64,000 bases of DNA from Agelas oroides (GCA_949130485.1 OX422184.1:18104324-18168323); one strand, 5' to 3'; counted from the first letter of the stretch, positions 1-12,178 are shown. The notes: generated by a model not told the origin, from the sequence alone. Numbers and translations: made by a program.

Positions 1-3
1 TTG

Positions 4-116
4 TATTGCTGAACTTCCGTTAAGGGCGAGGCTCATACGCGCTTTGTAGATGCATGAATAGCTAACGAGTCTATGAAGCGCGTATGAGCCCCGCCCTTAA
101 CGGAAGTTCAGCGATA
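4..116. repeat. Hairpin MITE, family H1, copy 1
   Basis: Two arms of about 40 bases, starting TATTGCTGAACTTCCG and returning as its near-perfect complement, flank a loop of about 30 bases. Related, more diverged copies lie at 14560-14664 and 58929-59045. No coding capacity, so this is a non-autonomous DNA element. The window edge hides any target duplication on the left. Confidence 0.8.
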
Positions 117-1874
117 CGACACTTTGAACGCAGCGATGCGATCAAAATATGCAACGGAATAATCTTCGATTTCTACACGGGGCTGCGACATATGTCGATT
201 CAACCAATGGATGGTCTACACCCAAGGAGGAGAGGAGAATATCACACTACATCGTTGCTGTATACTTTGCGTAGCAGAAACTACTAAGCTCAACCACTTA
301 CAAACTCTAGCTCTTTTAAGTTTAGCTGAAGTTGGGGCCAACCACCCCTATGTCCACCTGCACAGCACCAGTCACGTGTATTGAGCACGCTACCGTGCTT
401 TGGGCTAATATTATGCGAGTAACGTGTGAGTATAAAGTAGGTGAAGGCGTGCCTTGCTATTCTCGATTGATAAACTCATGTCTGGCTCCTCCCTTGAGGG
501 TAAAGCTTTTTTAAGAAACCACAAAACTCTGAACTCTAAAGTGTTCGAGCCAAGGTAAACCTGCAGCACTAACCTCCTATGAGCATCTTGGGGTGTGGTT
601 ACTTTGCTCGTGAAATTAAGAATTAAAATTCATGTTATGAAATTTTCAATTTGAATATTTCCCAATTTTAGGTATATGCTTTCAAAAGGGATGTTCTAGT
701 GAAAATGGGGGATGAAAGAATGGGACAGAACTTACAGGTATTTTATGTGGGTGTTTCTTCATGATAGTTTCAACGTCTCGCTTTCTGCTATCTGTAGATA
801 GAGAGAGAGAGATAACACAGGATCAAAACTGATGCTCAGAGTTGAGGCTGATAGCTCCGGGAAACAACGTTCTGTGCACTTGCAACAGGTACATGTATTC
901 ATGTGGGTAGTTTCCAGTGGCTTCTCAACTAGCACACAAATGGAAATGTTACCGGCAAATCGTAAACTTTCTGTCAAAATGTTCGGAAACCATATTCAAA
1001 TCACTACAGAAAATTCTCTTTCCACTTACACAAGTGTAGTTGGCCTAATGTTACTTAACCCTTTGACTACCAATGATGACAAAAGCCGTCATCCAACTTT
1101 AGCTTGCATGTTATTGATGGTGCAATCCATTTTGAAGATAGGCTCTGCGCTAGCAGAAAGGGTGGGATAAGGGGAGGTGGATGCGTGTCACCTACGAGTG
1201 ACAGCACATGGCGGCTGTTGCAGCTGGTAGTAGAAAAGCCTTGGTCAGCACTGGGCAGGCCTTTTTTTTTACAAATTGGCATAGAAAACATTCCTCTCAC
1301 GTAGGGGCTCCATTTCTGGCACTGTAGGCAGCTTTTATTCCAGAGGAGTGTTCTCTGGTCGGAAAGCCCTGGCTATTGAGCGCTAGCTAATGAGTGGGTG
1401 TGGTCAAGGTCATCAACTTGCAAAGATCATCTGAAGAAGCTCAAATTTCCAATGCTAGCTCTCGGCAGAAGTTGAAATACAGACCAAAGAAGTTTCAGTA
1501 GCCCAAAAAAGACCTCTAGAGAATAGAATTTAGTTGCTAAAGGGTTAACCAAATTTAAGGTAAGTATTCATGCTAAATATATAACGTTCTCTCTCAGAGC
1601 TGTCTGGGCTTGTTATCCCAACTCACTACCACAACCCTTTATCACCTCCTCCCATCAGAATGTGGCTCCAAAACAATGTGTAGCGGTTTGTTTGATGTTG
1701 CTTAGCAACCAAAATTTTGAACTTCATATTCTGTGTAGTGGTTTTGTTCCGAACTGTGAATAACAAGTACTTGTATGAATATCATTATCAACCACTTGGG
1801 TCAACAGTGACTACCCAAATATGGTCATAGTAGGTATAGATGAGAAACAACACAGCACATTTGTACAAACAGTG
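117..1874. other. No recognised gene
   Basis: Only short open frames without recognisable domains. A short GA dinucleotide tract lies near 799-812 and a run of T at 1262-1270. I see no convincing exon or RNA gene. Confidence 0.5.
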
Positions 1875-2331
1875 TAGCCTCGTTCCCAGGCCTATCCCAT
1901 TTTTTGTTCTTCAGTTTGTGTTCAGTATAATACACGGAGGCGGAAGAGCGCGAAAAACGGTGAAGGCCTGGGAACACCTGTCACGTGAATGACGTCTGGT
2001 GGACGCGAGGTGGATGTAGGGGGGGTGGTGCCCAACTACAAATTCGTGTGCAATAAACCATAGAGCGAGTTTCTTACTGGTGAAGTCAAGCACTGTCGAT
2101 CTCGTGAACGTCTGGTGTCCGGGCTATCGTTGGAGCGCTTGATGATGAAGTCTAGTACGTTATTTGAATGTGGACCCCTCCCCCCCCTACGTCCACCTCG
2201 CGTCCACCAGACGTCATTCACATGACAGGTGTTCCCAGGCCTTCCCCGTTTTTCGCGCTCTTCCGCCTCCGTGTATTATATTGAACGCAAACTGAAGAAC
2301 ACAAAACGGGGTAGGCCTGGGAACGAGGCTA
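1875..2331. mobile_element. Mutator-like fold-back element, long copy (TAGCCTCG family)
   Basis: A 457-bp fold-back with arms of about 150 bases. It opens TAGCCTCGTTCCCAGGCC and closes with the complement. CAAACAGTG abuts both ends, a 9-bp target duplication typical of Mutator-like elements. It has no transposase frame. The centre carries a CCACC/GGTGG-rich inverted segment. Short open frames on both strands here are shadows of the palindrome. Confidence 0.85.
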
Positions 2332-2728
2332 CAAACAGTGTACAAACTAGCATAGGGCTGGGTGGGGGGCTAGGAACAAGGCTATGTACGTTCAAAATTT
2401 TTAGCTACCTCAGAAACCTCCACTCGTGAGGAGCATAACTGTTCTGGATTGAGACCATAACCAAGGTTGTGTTGGTCTGGCAAAGTGGTGTAGCATTATA
2501 TAGCACAGTTTAGCACAGTACCCTATGAACTGTCTAAACCATGCCAGCATGGTTGTTTATGCCATGCATGGGTATGGGTATGTTCTATGTAGCCAGGTTC
2601 TCAGGCCATTCCCACCGTCGAATTTTGACTGCTTACATCCAACAACAAATTGGGAGAGACAAGTTGGGAGAGAGCCAGGGGTAGGACATAGTAAGTTTAG
2701 ACCAGAGCTATGCTAACAGAAAACACTA
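2332..2728. other. Intergenic, with a degraded fold-back fragment
   Basis: No gene. Around 2590-2690 a decayed end of the TAGCCTCG family is visible (TAGCCAGGTTCTCAGGCC). The rest shows nothing I can support. Confidence 0.4.
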
Positions 2729-3332
2729 GCCTTGTTCTGAGGCCTCCCTACGGTCCAGTTTTTGATTGCTTAAACTATATATGCACAAGTTTTGGATTGC
2801 AAGGACATAGTACTTTTAGCACGTTGAATGTACCTAATATATTTACACCATATAATGAGCACACAAAAACACTAGCAATGTTCCGAGGCCTTCAATGCTA
2901 GTTTATGAGTATGCAAATACAGAGGGGCATACAAAAGTGGAGGGGGAAGGCCTGGGAGCATTTATCATGTGAGTGATGTCAATGTCCACCTTGGCAGACA
3001 AAGGGGGGAGGGGCAACCGACTGAAAGAATGTTTTGCGCTTGTGTTCTTTGTTTTGAACAAGAAGCAACAACGTTTTCACTTTCGGAATCCAGCACTTTG
3101 ATAGACACTGCAAGAAAAGGCCTAAATATGGATGGTTCTCTCAGTCGGGGACTTCTCCCCCCTCTGTCTACCATAGACGTTGAAACGCTCCCAGGACAAA
3201 AGAAGATCAAAGGCACCACTAAGCCTTCGATGGCAATCCTGGACATCTCTCCCCAGGCCTTCCCCTTCCATTTCTGCATACTGCAAAGCCATCAAAAATT
3301 GGACGGTGGAAAGGTCTGGGAACAAGGCAAAG
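2729..3332. repeat. Degenerate TAGCC fold-back with internal duplication
   Basis: The left end TAGCCTTGTTCTGAGGCC and the right end, read as complement from 3332, are an imperfect terminal inverted pair. Inside, 2950-3270 is a second fold-back related to the core of 1875-2331. It looks like an older nested copy. No target duplication was found. Confidence 0.55.
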
Positions 3333-3414
3333 CAAATGTTTACAACATGTTAAGATGGTCCAATAGCCTAGAGGAGGCCCAGCAGTTGAGTGTCCCTAAC
3401 AAGATCGACACTGG

Positions 3415-3962
3415 AGGACCCCGGAATATGCTGATGGAACTAACACGCAAATCCGTACGAGTTTAGGCTGAATTTAGGGCTGAACTAACACTCAAATCGG
3501 TACGAGATGGCTTAATTTTGCTGGAAACTAACACTCAAATCCGTAAGTCAAGTAAAAAACTAACACGCAAAATCTGCACAAGTTAGTAGCAATCTAACAC
3601 TCGTACCCATACGAGATACGGTGCCCATGTGTGTGGTGCGCTATATAATTGAAATTTTGAAATACGGTAGTCGGACCAAGTGCATTGCAGTTCGCCGTGC
3701 TACGCCATGCCAGGGCTATCTCTAGATGTCTTCTGACCAGGAAAACTATTGAATTTTAAGAGCAAAGTGTTTAACGTCGATCAGAAGGCGATTGTGAAGA
3801 CATCTTGGTGCATTCAAGTAACACCCAATTCGTACGAGATAAGTTCTATACAAAACAAATAACACTCTAAATCGTACGAGATTGTTGCAAAATGACTCTA
3901 CGAGATAGGCCTATTTCAGGAGATTTTTGCGTGTTAGTTCTATCAGCATATTCCAGGGTCCT
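3415..3962. mobile_element. Non-autonomous DNA transposon with 8-bp target duplication
   Basis: The terminal inverted repeats begin AGGACCC(C/T)GGAATATGCTG and match over about 35 bases. GACACTGG flanks the element exactly on both sides (3407-3414 and 3963-3970). Inside both ends the motif CTAACAC(T/G)CAAATC followed by GTACGAG recurs about nine times with decay. The 8-bp duplication fits hAT, P or Merlin superfamilies; the termini do not decide which. No transposase. Confidence 0.85.
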
Positions 3963-3970
3963 GACACTGG

Positions 3971-5345
3971 GCTACAGACTCGCCTTACAATGTTTCAACT
4001 GGTGTCAAACTACATCAGTACTTGTTGTACAACATACCACTTGCTCACAGGTGTGTGACTGCTGAAGACATACTTTGACGACCTTTGGTTTCTTTACTAA
4101 TACCTAACAATGTCCAAATACCAGAATCTGTCTTGAGGTTGTGTTGCGTACATGTATTCAACCTTGTTACTGCAGTAACAAGTACCAACCACCTTTGAGT
4201 AAAACACAATTTTAGGGTTTCATTATACAAGTACGTAACATGTGTGTTAGGTGCCTATCAATGTTATGCCCCACTACCTCCAATACTGGCTATAGAGGGA
4301 CAAGGTGGGGATTTGCTAATTAAAAACATCAATTTCTCCAACATACGGGGTGTTCCCTATAATCAAATCCTCTTGCAGAAGGTGGCTGATTGCTGGAGAT
4401 TTGACACATTCAGTGTAAGTACACAGTATGCAGAAAACATTCCCGTATTCAGGATGTCTTCCAGAGGCAATTAAAACCCTGAATAAAGGGACAGCCTCTT
4501 TAGGTCAACCTCCCTATAATATTCCTCCTCTGCATAACAGTAATAGGTGATTAGGACATTGGTCTGGGCAGATTATTGCCAAACTTCTTATGTTATTCTT
4601 TGATAACCCTCCAAATAGTCCATTAAGTACTCTGCAACCATTCCCAATTATCCCCAAACAACAATACATCAATCTTTATCTTATCCCAAAAAAATCACCT
4701 AACATGTACAATACCAGCAATGGTTATTAATGCCAAACAGTCTAGCCAATGAAATCCATCACAAGGTAGCTCACATGATCAGAGGTTGAACTCCTTCCAC
4801 CAAACTTATTCTGCCCAGGTCTAATAGGAAGTTGTAGATTCTGTTTCATATATGACAGGAAGTTGTTATATATTAACAATTAGGTGGGAAATTTTATCCA
4901 GGTAGCATGACCATGATGCAATTTTAGGCCCAACAAACCTTGACCTTAGGAGAGTCAACACACACAAACCAAAGGGCGTATAGGGATCTGAGTAACTGAA
5001 ACAAATTTGTAGTGTCTAGGAATTCAAAGGTGTTTCCTGTTGGGAGTGAAGCTTTACTCCAGGGGCTGACCGTGCACTATAGGTCAAACTCACTTCCTTC
5101 TTCTCATCCATAGCATTAGTATAGTACCTCATGGATTGTACTATTGGTCACATATGCCCCCTGAGGAAGATGCGCCACTGCATGCTACAGCTAGAGACGC
5201 TGCTCCAACTAGACTAGCTAGACTAGACGTTGACCATGAAATTTCAGCACAGGCACATTTCCTTCTGCAATGTGCTCCTGTACGGTGACATAAAGCATTG
5301 GTACATTATGCAACAGAAAAGCTGGGGAGGGGCCTAGGAATGAGG
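3971..5345. other. No recognised gene
   Basis: AT-rich sequence with short frames only. A 76-codon frame at 4244-4474 has no recognisable domain and no splice context I trust. Nothing else is supported. Confidence 0.4.
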
Positions 5346-5418
5346 TAAGTGTACAGCTGGCAAGTGTCTCTTGCACAATCAGTGTTGGCCATGTATGTAC
5401 ATGTATGCTTCACAGTGA

Positions 5419-5486
5419 AGCTGTAGGTGCTTTTGCCGAAATTTTATTCTGATCAGAATAAAATTTCGGCAAAAGCACCTACAGCT
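5419..5486. repeat. Perfect 68-bp palindrome
   Basis: The two 34-base halves (AGCTGTAGGTGCTTTTGCCG onward) are exact reverse complements with no loop. A weaker pair, GCACAATC before it and GATTGTGC after it, extends the fold. It interrupts a diverged copy of the 51-bp unit seen at 5567-5769. Confidence 0.9.
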
Positions 5487-5566
5487 ATTGATTATGCTGA
5501 AGATTGTGCAGACATAAAACCAGAGAAGTATTGGTACATTACGTCTGGAGGAGCCTAGGAACGAAG

Positions 5567-5769
5567 TCAGTGTACAGCTGGCTAGTGTCTCTTGCATGCT
5601 TCACAGTCACACTGATGTCAGTGTACAGCTGGCTAGTGTCTCTTGCATGCTTCACAGTCACACTGATGTCAGTGTACAGCTGGCTAGTGTCTCTTGCATG
5701 CTTCACAGTCACACTGATGTCAGTGTACAGCTGGCTAGTGTCTCTTGCATGCTTCACAGTCACACTGAT
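5567..5769. repeat. 51-bp tandem repeat, four copies
   Basis: Four almost identical 51-base units (GTCAGTGTACAGCTGGCTAG...). Because 51 is divisible by three, open frames run through on both strands, but the 17-residue translated repeats are an artefact. A diverged fifth unit starts near 5347 and is broken by the palindrome. Confidence 0.9.
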
Positions 5770-5918
5770 CTGAAGAAAAGTGACCTCAACAGTAGTTACC
5801 TTTGAACAGGGAAGACAATAGATAGCTAGTACGCCTCTTGCACACATGTGGGACAAAGCTGAAGGCACAAGCAGCAAAGGAAACCAAGTGGAAGAGGAGT
5901 TTAAACCCATGCAGGGAG

Positions 5919-5973
5919 TAGCCTAGCTCCCTGGCTCTCCCCGCTGCAAGCGATGGAAAGCTGGGTAGGCTAC
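5919..5973. repeat. Short TAGCC fold-back remnant
   Basis: Begins GTAGCCTAGCTCCCTGGC and ends in TAGGCTAC with an imperfect hairpin between. A decayed or internally deleted relative of the Mutator-like TAGCCTCG family; no target duplication remains. Confidence 0.5.
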
Positions 5974-6888
5974 CCAGACAGTGTGTCTGATGCTAAGCTC
6001 CTCGAGGTCTCATTCACAGATGCCACCCATAGTTGTAAGCACACTGTAGTATGAGTGGTACTTAAGGGGTAGCTACAGTACCAAAGTGCATTTCAAAGCT
6101 CTAATGTGATTGGTTGGGTTAGGGTTGATTTACGGTGTTGTTAGGGCAATGGCGCATATGCACATACAATTGTGTCTAATATATTGACCAATAGGGCTAA
6201 TCAGAGTTTTGAAAAGTACATGTACTTTGGGATGGCTTGTTGGGGTTGCGGAATAGTACAATGCGATGTTAGTTCGGAGTGGTTCAACACTTTAAAACCT
6301 GCTTGAACCACTTTTAGACTGAGTAAACCAAGACTATAAGGTGGTTTCATATGACTTTGGGGCATAATGTACATAGTTAGGTGTGTCTAAAACACACAGC
6401 CTACTTGATCACAACACCTAGCAGTATGTATTGTAGGCATATCATAAAATAAGGGCAATCATTGTGCACTTAAGACCATTATCGTAGGGTTTGAATTGTG
6501 TTTATGTGGATGACACTGCAAACGGATGGAGTTGTGGGTGGGAGGGCGGAGGGGAGACTGTAGAAACAGTGACATATACCGTAGTCTCGCGAAAGAGCGC
6601 CCATGGGCAGAGCACCTTACAAGTCTGCCAAAGAGGGGGGTGGGCGCTCTTTCGAGTGGCCCTGCATTTAACCACAAAAGAGCGGCCATGTCATGTTTAC
6701 AGTGACTTGATGCCCTCGAAGCAAATAATTGGACAAACAATAACGTACAACGAAGCCACTGCTTCTGTTGCATTCAAGACCATTCTAATACAGCCTGAAC
6801 TACCCTCATTCCGAGGCTTAGCAAAGTTTTCTGTCACTTTCAACTTTTCGTTTGTGTGTGGGGAGAGCAATGGTTGATCTCAAGAGGA
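5974..6888. other. Intergenic, with one GC-rich hairpin
   Basis: No gene recognised. At 6586-6656 CTCGCGAAAGAGCGCCCA and its near-complement form a hairpin, probably another small fold-back. Confidence 0.4.
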
Positions 6889-6972
6889 GGTCATCCAAGG
6901 GAAAGAGGAAGTCATCCAAGGGAAAGAGGAGGTCATCCAAGGGAAAGAGGAGGTCATCCAAGGGAAAGAGGA
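6889..6972. repeat. 21-bp tandem repeat, four copies
   Basis: Four units of GGTCATCCAAGGGAAAGAGG(A), nearly identical. The unit length preserves frame, giving a spurious repeat peptide on the - strand. Confidence 0.9.
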
Positions 6973-9290
6973 GGACAATAGCTAAGTAGATACATAATGT
7001 ATCCTGTAGAGTTTCTTTCATGGGGGAAAACTTTGTAAATTGCTTTTAAAGGTTTTCTCTGGAGTAAGCTGCACACACAACTGGCATGTGAACATGACTC
7101 ACAAACCATGGACTAGCTAGTATGGCATATGTTGGCTATGAAATGTTAGACAGGTACATAGAATCTACGAATCAGGTGCAAAAATAAGGATTATGAAGCT
7201 GTAGAGCAGAAGGAGTGTCATATTTATTTATTTCAACTCTGGCAAGAGGGTCAGCATCCAAGGTTACATGTATGTTTACAGGTTGACTGCTATTGGCAAG
7301 AGGAGAGGTAACATTCACTATCCTAGTCTCTTGTGAGTAACACTACACAATGACTATAATCGAGTATAGATCCATGAGGATCTAGGCGGTTAACTGCTAC
7401 GTCGTAATCAGACTACCAGGTAGGTAGTGATTCTTTGAGCTATTAAGCTGTAGCAAATTCACTAGCAAGTAGGTTACACTTTGTATCATTGCACTGATGA
7501 TGGTCCACAGATCGAAACGTTTGCACTACTAACAATGACTACACTGTTGTAATTTTGGCAGACGACACTTGCAACCACTGGCATTGGACACCTGGTACAA
7601 AATCAGTACTCTATAAGTAACTGAGCACAGTCATGATTAGCAGAGAATAGAGCATGACTGGGCGGAACAATGTGTCTGTGTTCAAGGACAATTCAGTGTG
7701 CAGATTTGTAAGGATAAAATTCTCGCAAATTGCTGGCAAAATGCAAAATTCATGAAGGCTTTCTTCTACAAAAGAAACCTGGTATTCAGTACAAAATAGT
7801 GAGGTGACTGTCTGCAGGTGCAAAATTTGTGAAATTTTTGTGCTAATTTCCACAAATAAAATGTGAAAATCAGACAAATGCTAGCTAATTATATGACAGC
7901 ATGCAAACTATTTTTCTTGCAATTTCTGACACAAAACCATACTCCATAAACTTCGCGCAAAATATTAAAATAAAACTGTGCCAGAACAGCTCTTCTCCAC
8001 ACATGATGTGGTGAGGTACGATACATCATTTAGCTCCAACTGATTCGCTTTGAAACAAAAGCAAGGCTATCATTTTCCCAAGGCATCCGTTTCAAACTGA
8101 GTACATATACAGTACAAGTACGTGCCAATCATAAGGTAAACCTGTGTTCGCTGTGTGTTCCTAAAACCATTTGGAAACCATTATAGTAGGCTCAGTGTTC
8201 ACAAACAGAAATCACAGTGTAGTCTTATTTCAACACATACGTGAAGTGGTGTAAACTCTGTGGTGTTCTCACTGTACACAATGTGTGTATGAGCACTCAA
8301 CGAACCACATCTCCTTTAAAAGTGCTGTTCCTGGTGTTCTCTGTGCAAACCTTTCATAAGCATTCCTGGACTTAACGAACCTGTGTGCCATGTTCACACG
8401 CTGTACACCTGTCCTTTCCCTCCTCATTGAACGAAACCCATTAGAAAACTAAACTCTGTGGTGTATCTTATGTATCTGTATGTGGTGCATGTACACAATC
8501 TACACATTGCTTGTTAATGTCCTCGACACACATGACGAACATGTGTGTCATGTTCGTTTACGCATTGGTACATACTAGAAAATGTAGAACATTGTGGGGG
8601 CGAGCCTGAGCAAGCAGCTATTATGGATACACTGAATAGACTAAGCTTCACGCTGAAATCATGAGCTCAATCGCTAGCATTTATGAGTGCCGTTTATATG
8701 CACGGGCCTTATGGTCTGAAGCCGGATCTCAAACCGGCGTGTATAATTTGTACGATCTGCGAGCAGCCTGCCGTTGATGGTCGGTCTGTAGTCAGCTGCC
8801 GTGACAAGCAAGAACTAAGTTGCCGTGCGTGCTTCAACTTGAGCCATCTCCGCTACGGTTGCCGACGCTGCACTCCGGCAGTACGACGTTCAATTTTCGG
8901 GAAATGTTTATGCGCATTTAAAATTTATGGTATATGGCCGCAAGCAGACAGACATACACACGCGTCTTGCAATGCAGTCCCGCTAGTGTGGTCAAGAAAT
9001 TGTTGGCACATATTGTAAGCCTGTCATTCTCCCCCTCATTAAATGAAGCTCACTACACCACTATAGGGAACAACACTTGTAGTTCTTCCACAGGGAAACA
9101 GAAAGTCCAGGAAATAGAAATGAAAGTCTCTCCACATTACAGTGTACTGCTCACACTTTCAGGTTTTACTCAGAGGAGGGAGGACGTAACCAACTTACAG
9201 GTACAGCAGCTTTACACTGCGGGCATACCTTTGTTGGAGGCATACTTACTGCCAATGGCCAATAATCGAACTCGCAAAGAACGTCTCTCC
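6973..9290. other. No recognised gene; imperfect direct repeat at 8250-8570
   Basis: Two diverged copies of a segment opening AAACTCTGTGGTGT and ending near a (A/C)ATGTTC(A/G) motif lie head to tail (about 8250-8405 and 8450-8570). Short frames, including 8683-9018, show no domain. I see no gene. Confidence 0.4.
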
Positions 9291-9474
9291 CAAGAACAAA
9301 TCGCCGCTAGCCACGTGGTCCAGATTCATACGCATGCGCGTTTTCCGCGGAGTAAAAAATGGCCGACTTATCATGTAGGCCTAGCCGTACCAACAGGAAA
9401 CGCTCTAGCTTCGCAACGAAGCATTTTTAGAGAAAATCGCTTAAAGTTTTCGACCTTCATCCGCCGCTGAGAAG
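9291..9474 (+). promoter_or_regulatory. Putative promoter and 5' UTR exon of the GYPPP gene
   Basis: Within about 70 bases are an E-box (CACGTG, near 9314), a GCATGCGCG element resembling the NRF1 site (near 9332) and AAAATGGCCGAC resembling a YY1 start-site element (near 9357). A possible donor, GAGAAG followed by GTTAGT, ends the block at 9474. The next good acceptor (CCTTCTTTAG at 12178) lies seven bases before the ATG at 12185, so a 2.7-kb 5' UTR intron is plausible. Motif identities come from known animal consensus sites; the exon link is inference. Confidence 0.4.
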
Positions 9475-9557
9475 GTTAGTATCGTTTGTGGCACGAATAA
9501 TCACGTATAAAGTGAGATGTTGAGTAACAGACACACAGACACACAGACCAAGTACCG

Positions 9558-9589
9558 TAACCCTCGCTGCGCATGCGCGCCGAGGGTTA
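9558..9589. promoter_or_regulatory. Hairpin containing an NRF1-like core
   Basis: TAACCCTCG and its complement flank CTGCGCATGCGCGC, a near-perfect GCGCATGCGC-type palindrome. It is a second NRF1-like site about 230 bases after the first. Confidence 0.35.
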
Positions 9590-9747
9590 ATGAGGTAATG
9601 TAGCCACCATTTGTCAAGATTATCTCACAATTAATGCCAGCAGTACAATTTTAAGGTAGACTGTCGGATCAGCAAAAATGGGGTGTCTGGAGAGCATGGA
9701 TTGACGGATCATGGACTACAATGTGGAAGTGAAAATATGATGGTCAA

Positions 9748-9990
9748 GGTACTCGCAGTGTCGGATCGGACCGTCGCAACACCACTGGCATTACCGTTAG
9801 GCAGCCGGGATATGTTAGATCATTCTTTGTTCTTTTGTAGTTACTTGTAGTCCATGATTTACCAATATATTGATCCACATTTTACAGACACAGTGTGATT
9901 ATCGTAGGCATTTCCAGGTACTTGCAGTGTCAGGTGTTTACAATGGCACTGCACCAGTATAGTGGTTATGTTAGATCATTCTTTGTTCAT
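9748..9990. repeat. Imperfect direct duplication
   Basis: A segment running from GGTACTCGCAGTGTC to GTTAGATCATTCTTTGTTC is repeated about 165 bases later, each followed by CCACATTTTACAGACACAG. Local tandem duplication, non-coding. Confidence 0.6.
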
Positions 9991-10463
9991 TTCCACATTT
10001 TACAGACACAGCCAAATGCAACAGTTTGTCATAGGTATGTCCATGGTAGGCAAATAGTTCTTTCATTCATAGGGGTACACTAAAATTGATTCCTTTGCCT
10101 GCAAACTCAAACCACCATCTATTTCATACAAGTCTGAAATTATAAGGGGCAGTTAAGACCAGTACTAACCAATACAGTTAAAGCCTATTCCACTAGGGCT
10201 TACTGAAGCTTCTTCGTCTCTTGAAAGACCGCTCCACGCCCTGAGGCAGCTCTCTCCCTCCTCCCTTCCCCATCGCCGCGTTGGTCTGAGGTGCCGCTTG
10301 AGTCCCTGGCTGTGGATGACTCATCTGCAGTGATGGGAGGCACAGTACAACGGTAGCCTTCGTGCTCAGGTGAAACTTGTTTCTAAGGCCCTAGGGTACA
10401 GGTCTTTCCGTCTGTCTAGCACAGAAGTTGTTGAGGTAACGTAATTACGTAAGTAGTGTAGTG

Positions 10464-10481
10464 CGACGTCATGTGACGTCA
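10464..10481. promoter_or_regulatory. Paired CRE-like sites
   Basis: CGACGTCA and the full palindromic TGACGTCA lie ten bases apart. These match the CREB/ATF site. They fall in the inferred 5' intron of the GYPPP gene; function is unproven. Confidence 0.3.
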
Positions 10482-12178
10482 TTAAAAGAATGCATAGTCA
10501 GCAGTTGAACTTTACTGGCTAAGGTCATCACTAATTGATTTTTCGTGTCTCAACAGCTAGCTCTCTTGACTTATACTGAGTTTTCAAATCAAGCTGGGGA
10601 CAGTCATAGCAAAAGCTTAAAAACTTTCTACTTTTGCAATATCCAAGATCAATTACTGAATTAGGATGACCTCAGTTGTTTTAATTAGCAAAGGTCAACC
10701 GTGTCTGACCTCCTCTGGTCAGCAGTCACGGATTATCTGGGCGGGGTGCTCGTGTGTATGAGCGGAACTCACTGACTAAGCTGTAGCTGGTAGAACCACT
10801 TCTTGGTACGTTCCTCATGATCTGAATGGTACTAGCTGAACTTCATTGTGTAATGCTAGTGTATGCATGTACATGTACTAGCATGTCCTGACATGACTAT
10901 GTATCTGTCTGTTGGGGGCGGGGAAATATTTGATCTGGCAAACTGCAAAGCTGACCGACATCATCATCAACTGTTAGCAGTGTGTATCACGCCCGGTATG
11001 AATAGTACATACATACTGGTATGTTCTTGTGTCTCTTTACCACTCTCACAGTAGAAGATACGGAACAAGCATGAGCCCATGATCGACCTTGTCCGAGTTT
11101 CTCGGTTGATGTGCCCTTGGTAGTGATGTCAGAATTTCCAAAAGTGTGTAAATTTTCTTCTACACAGGCCATTTCTCCACAATATCTTAACATACTCACA
11201 TCATATGGGGTACAGAGGTTCCTTAGGGGCTTAGGTATATTTGCTTACACAGCTTTGTTAAAAATATCTGCCTCGATCAACAATTTTTGTCACATTTCAT
11301 TACTTTTCTGCAAATTGTGTGATGCTGCTCACAGTTACTTCAATATTCAACAAAGCACAACCAGCTCTGTATACTAGAGTAGTTGTCCAATGGGATGGTA
11401 CAGGTTTTTGATTGGAAACTTGCTCCAACTTTGCCAGAAATGCAACTATTTATGGCCACAAAATGCCGTTTTTTAAGCATATATCAAGCCTAGTACAAGG
11501 ATTATAGTAGAAAAGCTACAACCTTCATTGGACTGAATTGGTACAGACTATCCTTCACAGCGAGTTTCAGCATTCTGATCGGGCTTACACTGGCTTCCGG
11601 AAAAGTAGTGACTGGAATGTTGCGCTAAAATGACGTAGAAAACCAGTTACATTTCAAAGACTGTACCACTTGCTGTATTGATATAAGTACCGTTGGAATC
11701 GTCGTTTCGTGCTCTTTCATGCTTGTTGTGATAAGCAAATTTACCCCGACATCGCTACCCTTGGTTTTACCAATTTACAATGTATCTGCAAGAGAAAGTG
11801 ATATCATCTGGAGGAGCTGATTTACATCAGCACTGTAGCTGAGAGTTCTGGCACAAATGTTGGATATTTTTTGAAATCAACAAGTAGGCTATGTCTGTTC
11901 ACGTCCACACATAACTATCTGTAAAATAAGCACAAAAAATTTTTCTTGATTTCTTAGCTTAATTTTTGTTTTAGCTTGCATGCAGTTCAGTTCCGAGATT
12001 TTATAACCACATTTCAACCCTTGCCCGAACAGGTTTAAGCTCTGTGGCTGTGAATGTGCAGCCAGCAAGTAGGCTTGCTATTAAATTCACCAAACCTGCT
12101 GCTTTCATAATTATATTTATGCTAGACAATGTTGTTGATTGTTCTTCAATTCTGCTATGAATTTGATCCTTCTTTAGG
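10482..12178 (+). other. Inferred first intron, no other gene
   Basis: No domain-bearing frame on either strand. It ends in CCTTCTTTAG, a good acceptor, just before the first coding exon of the GYPPP gene. Confidence 0.4.

Noticed and set aside
2965-3466. 165-codon + frame and 104-codon - frame
   Set aside because: Both lie in a fold-back element; no domain and mirrored composition.
5504-5910. Repeat peptides on both strands
   Set aside because: Direct consequence of a 51-bp unit divisible by three.
6818-7021. - strand LLFPLDD-repeat peptide
   Set aside because: Translation of the 21-bp tandem repeat only.
8683-9470. Cysteine-containing 111-codon frame and an overlapping 178-codon frame
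   Set aside because: Cysteines do not form a zinc-finger spacing I recognise; the second frame crosses promoter-like sequence. No homology seen.
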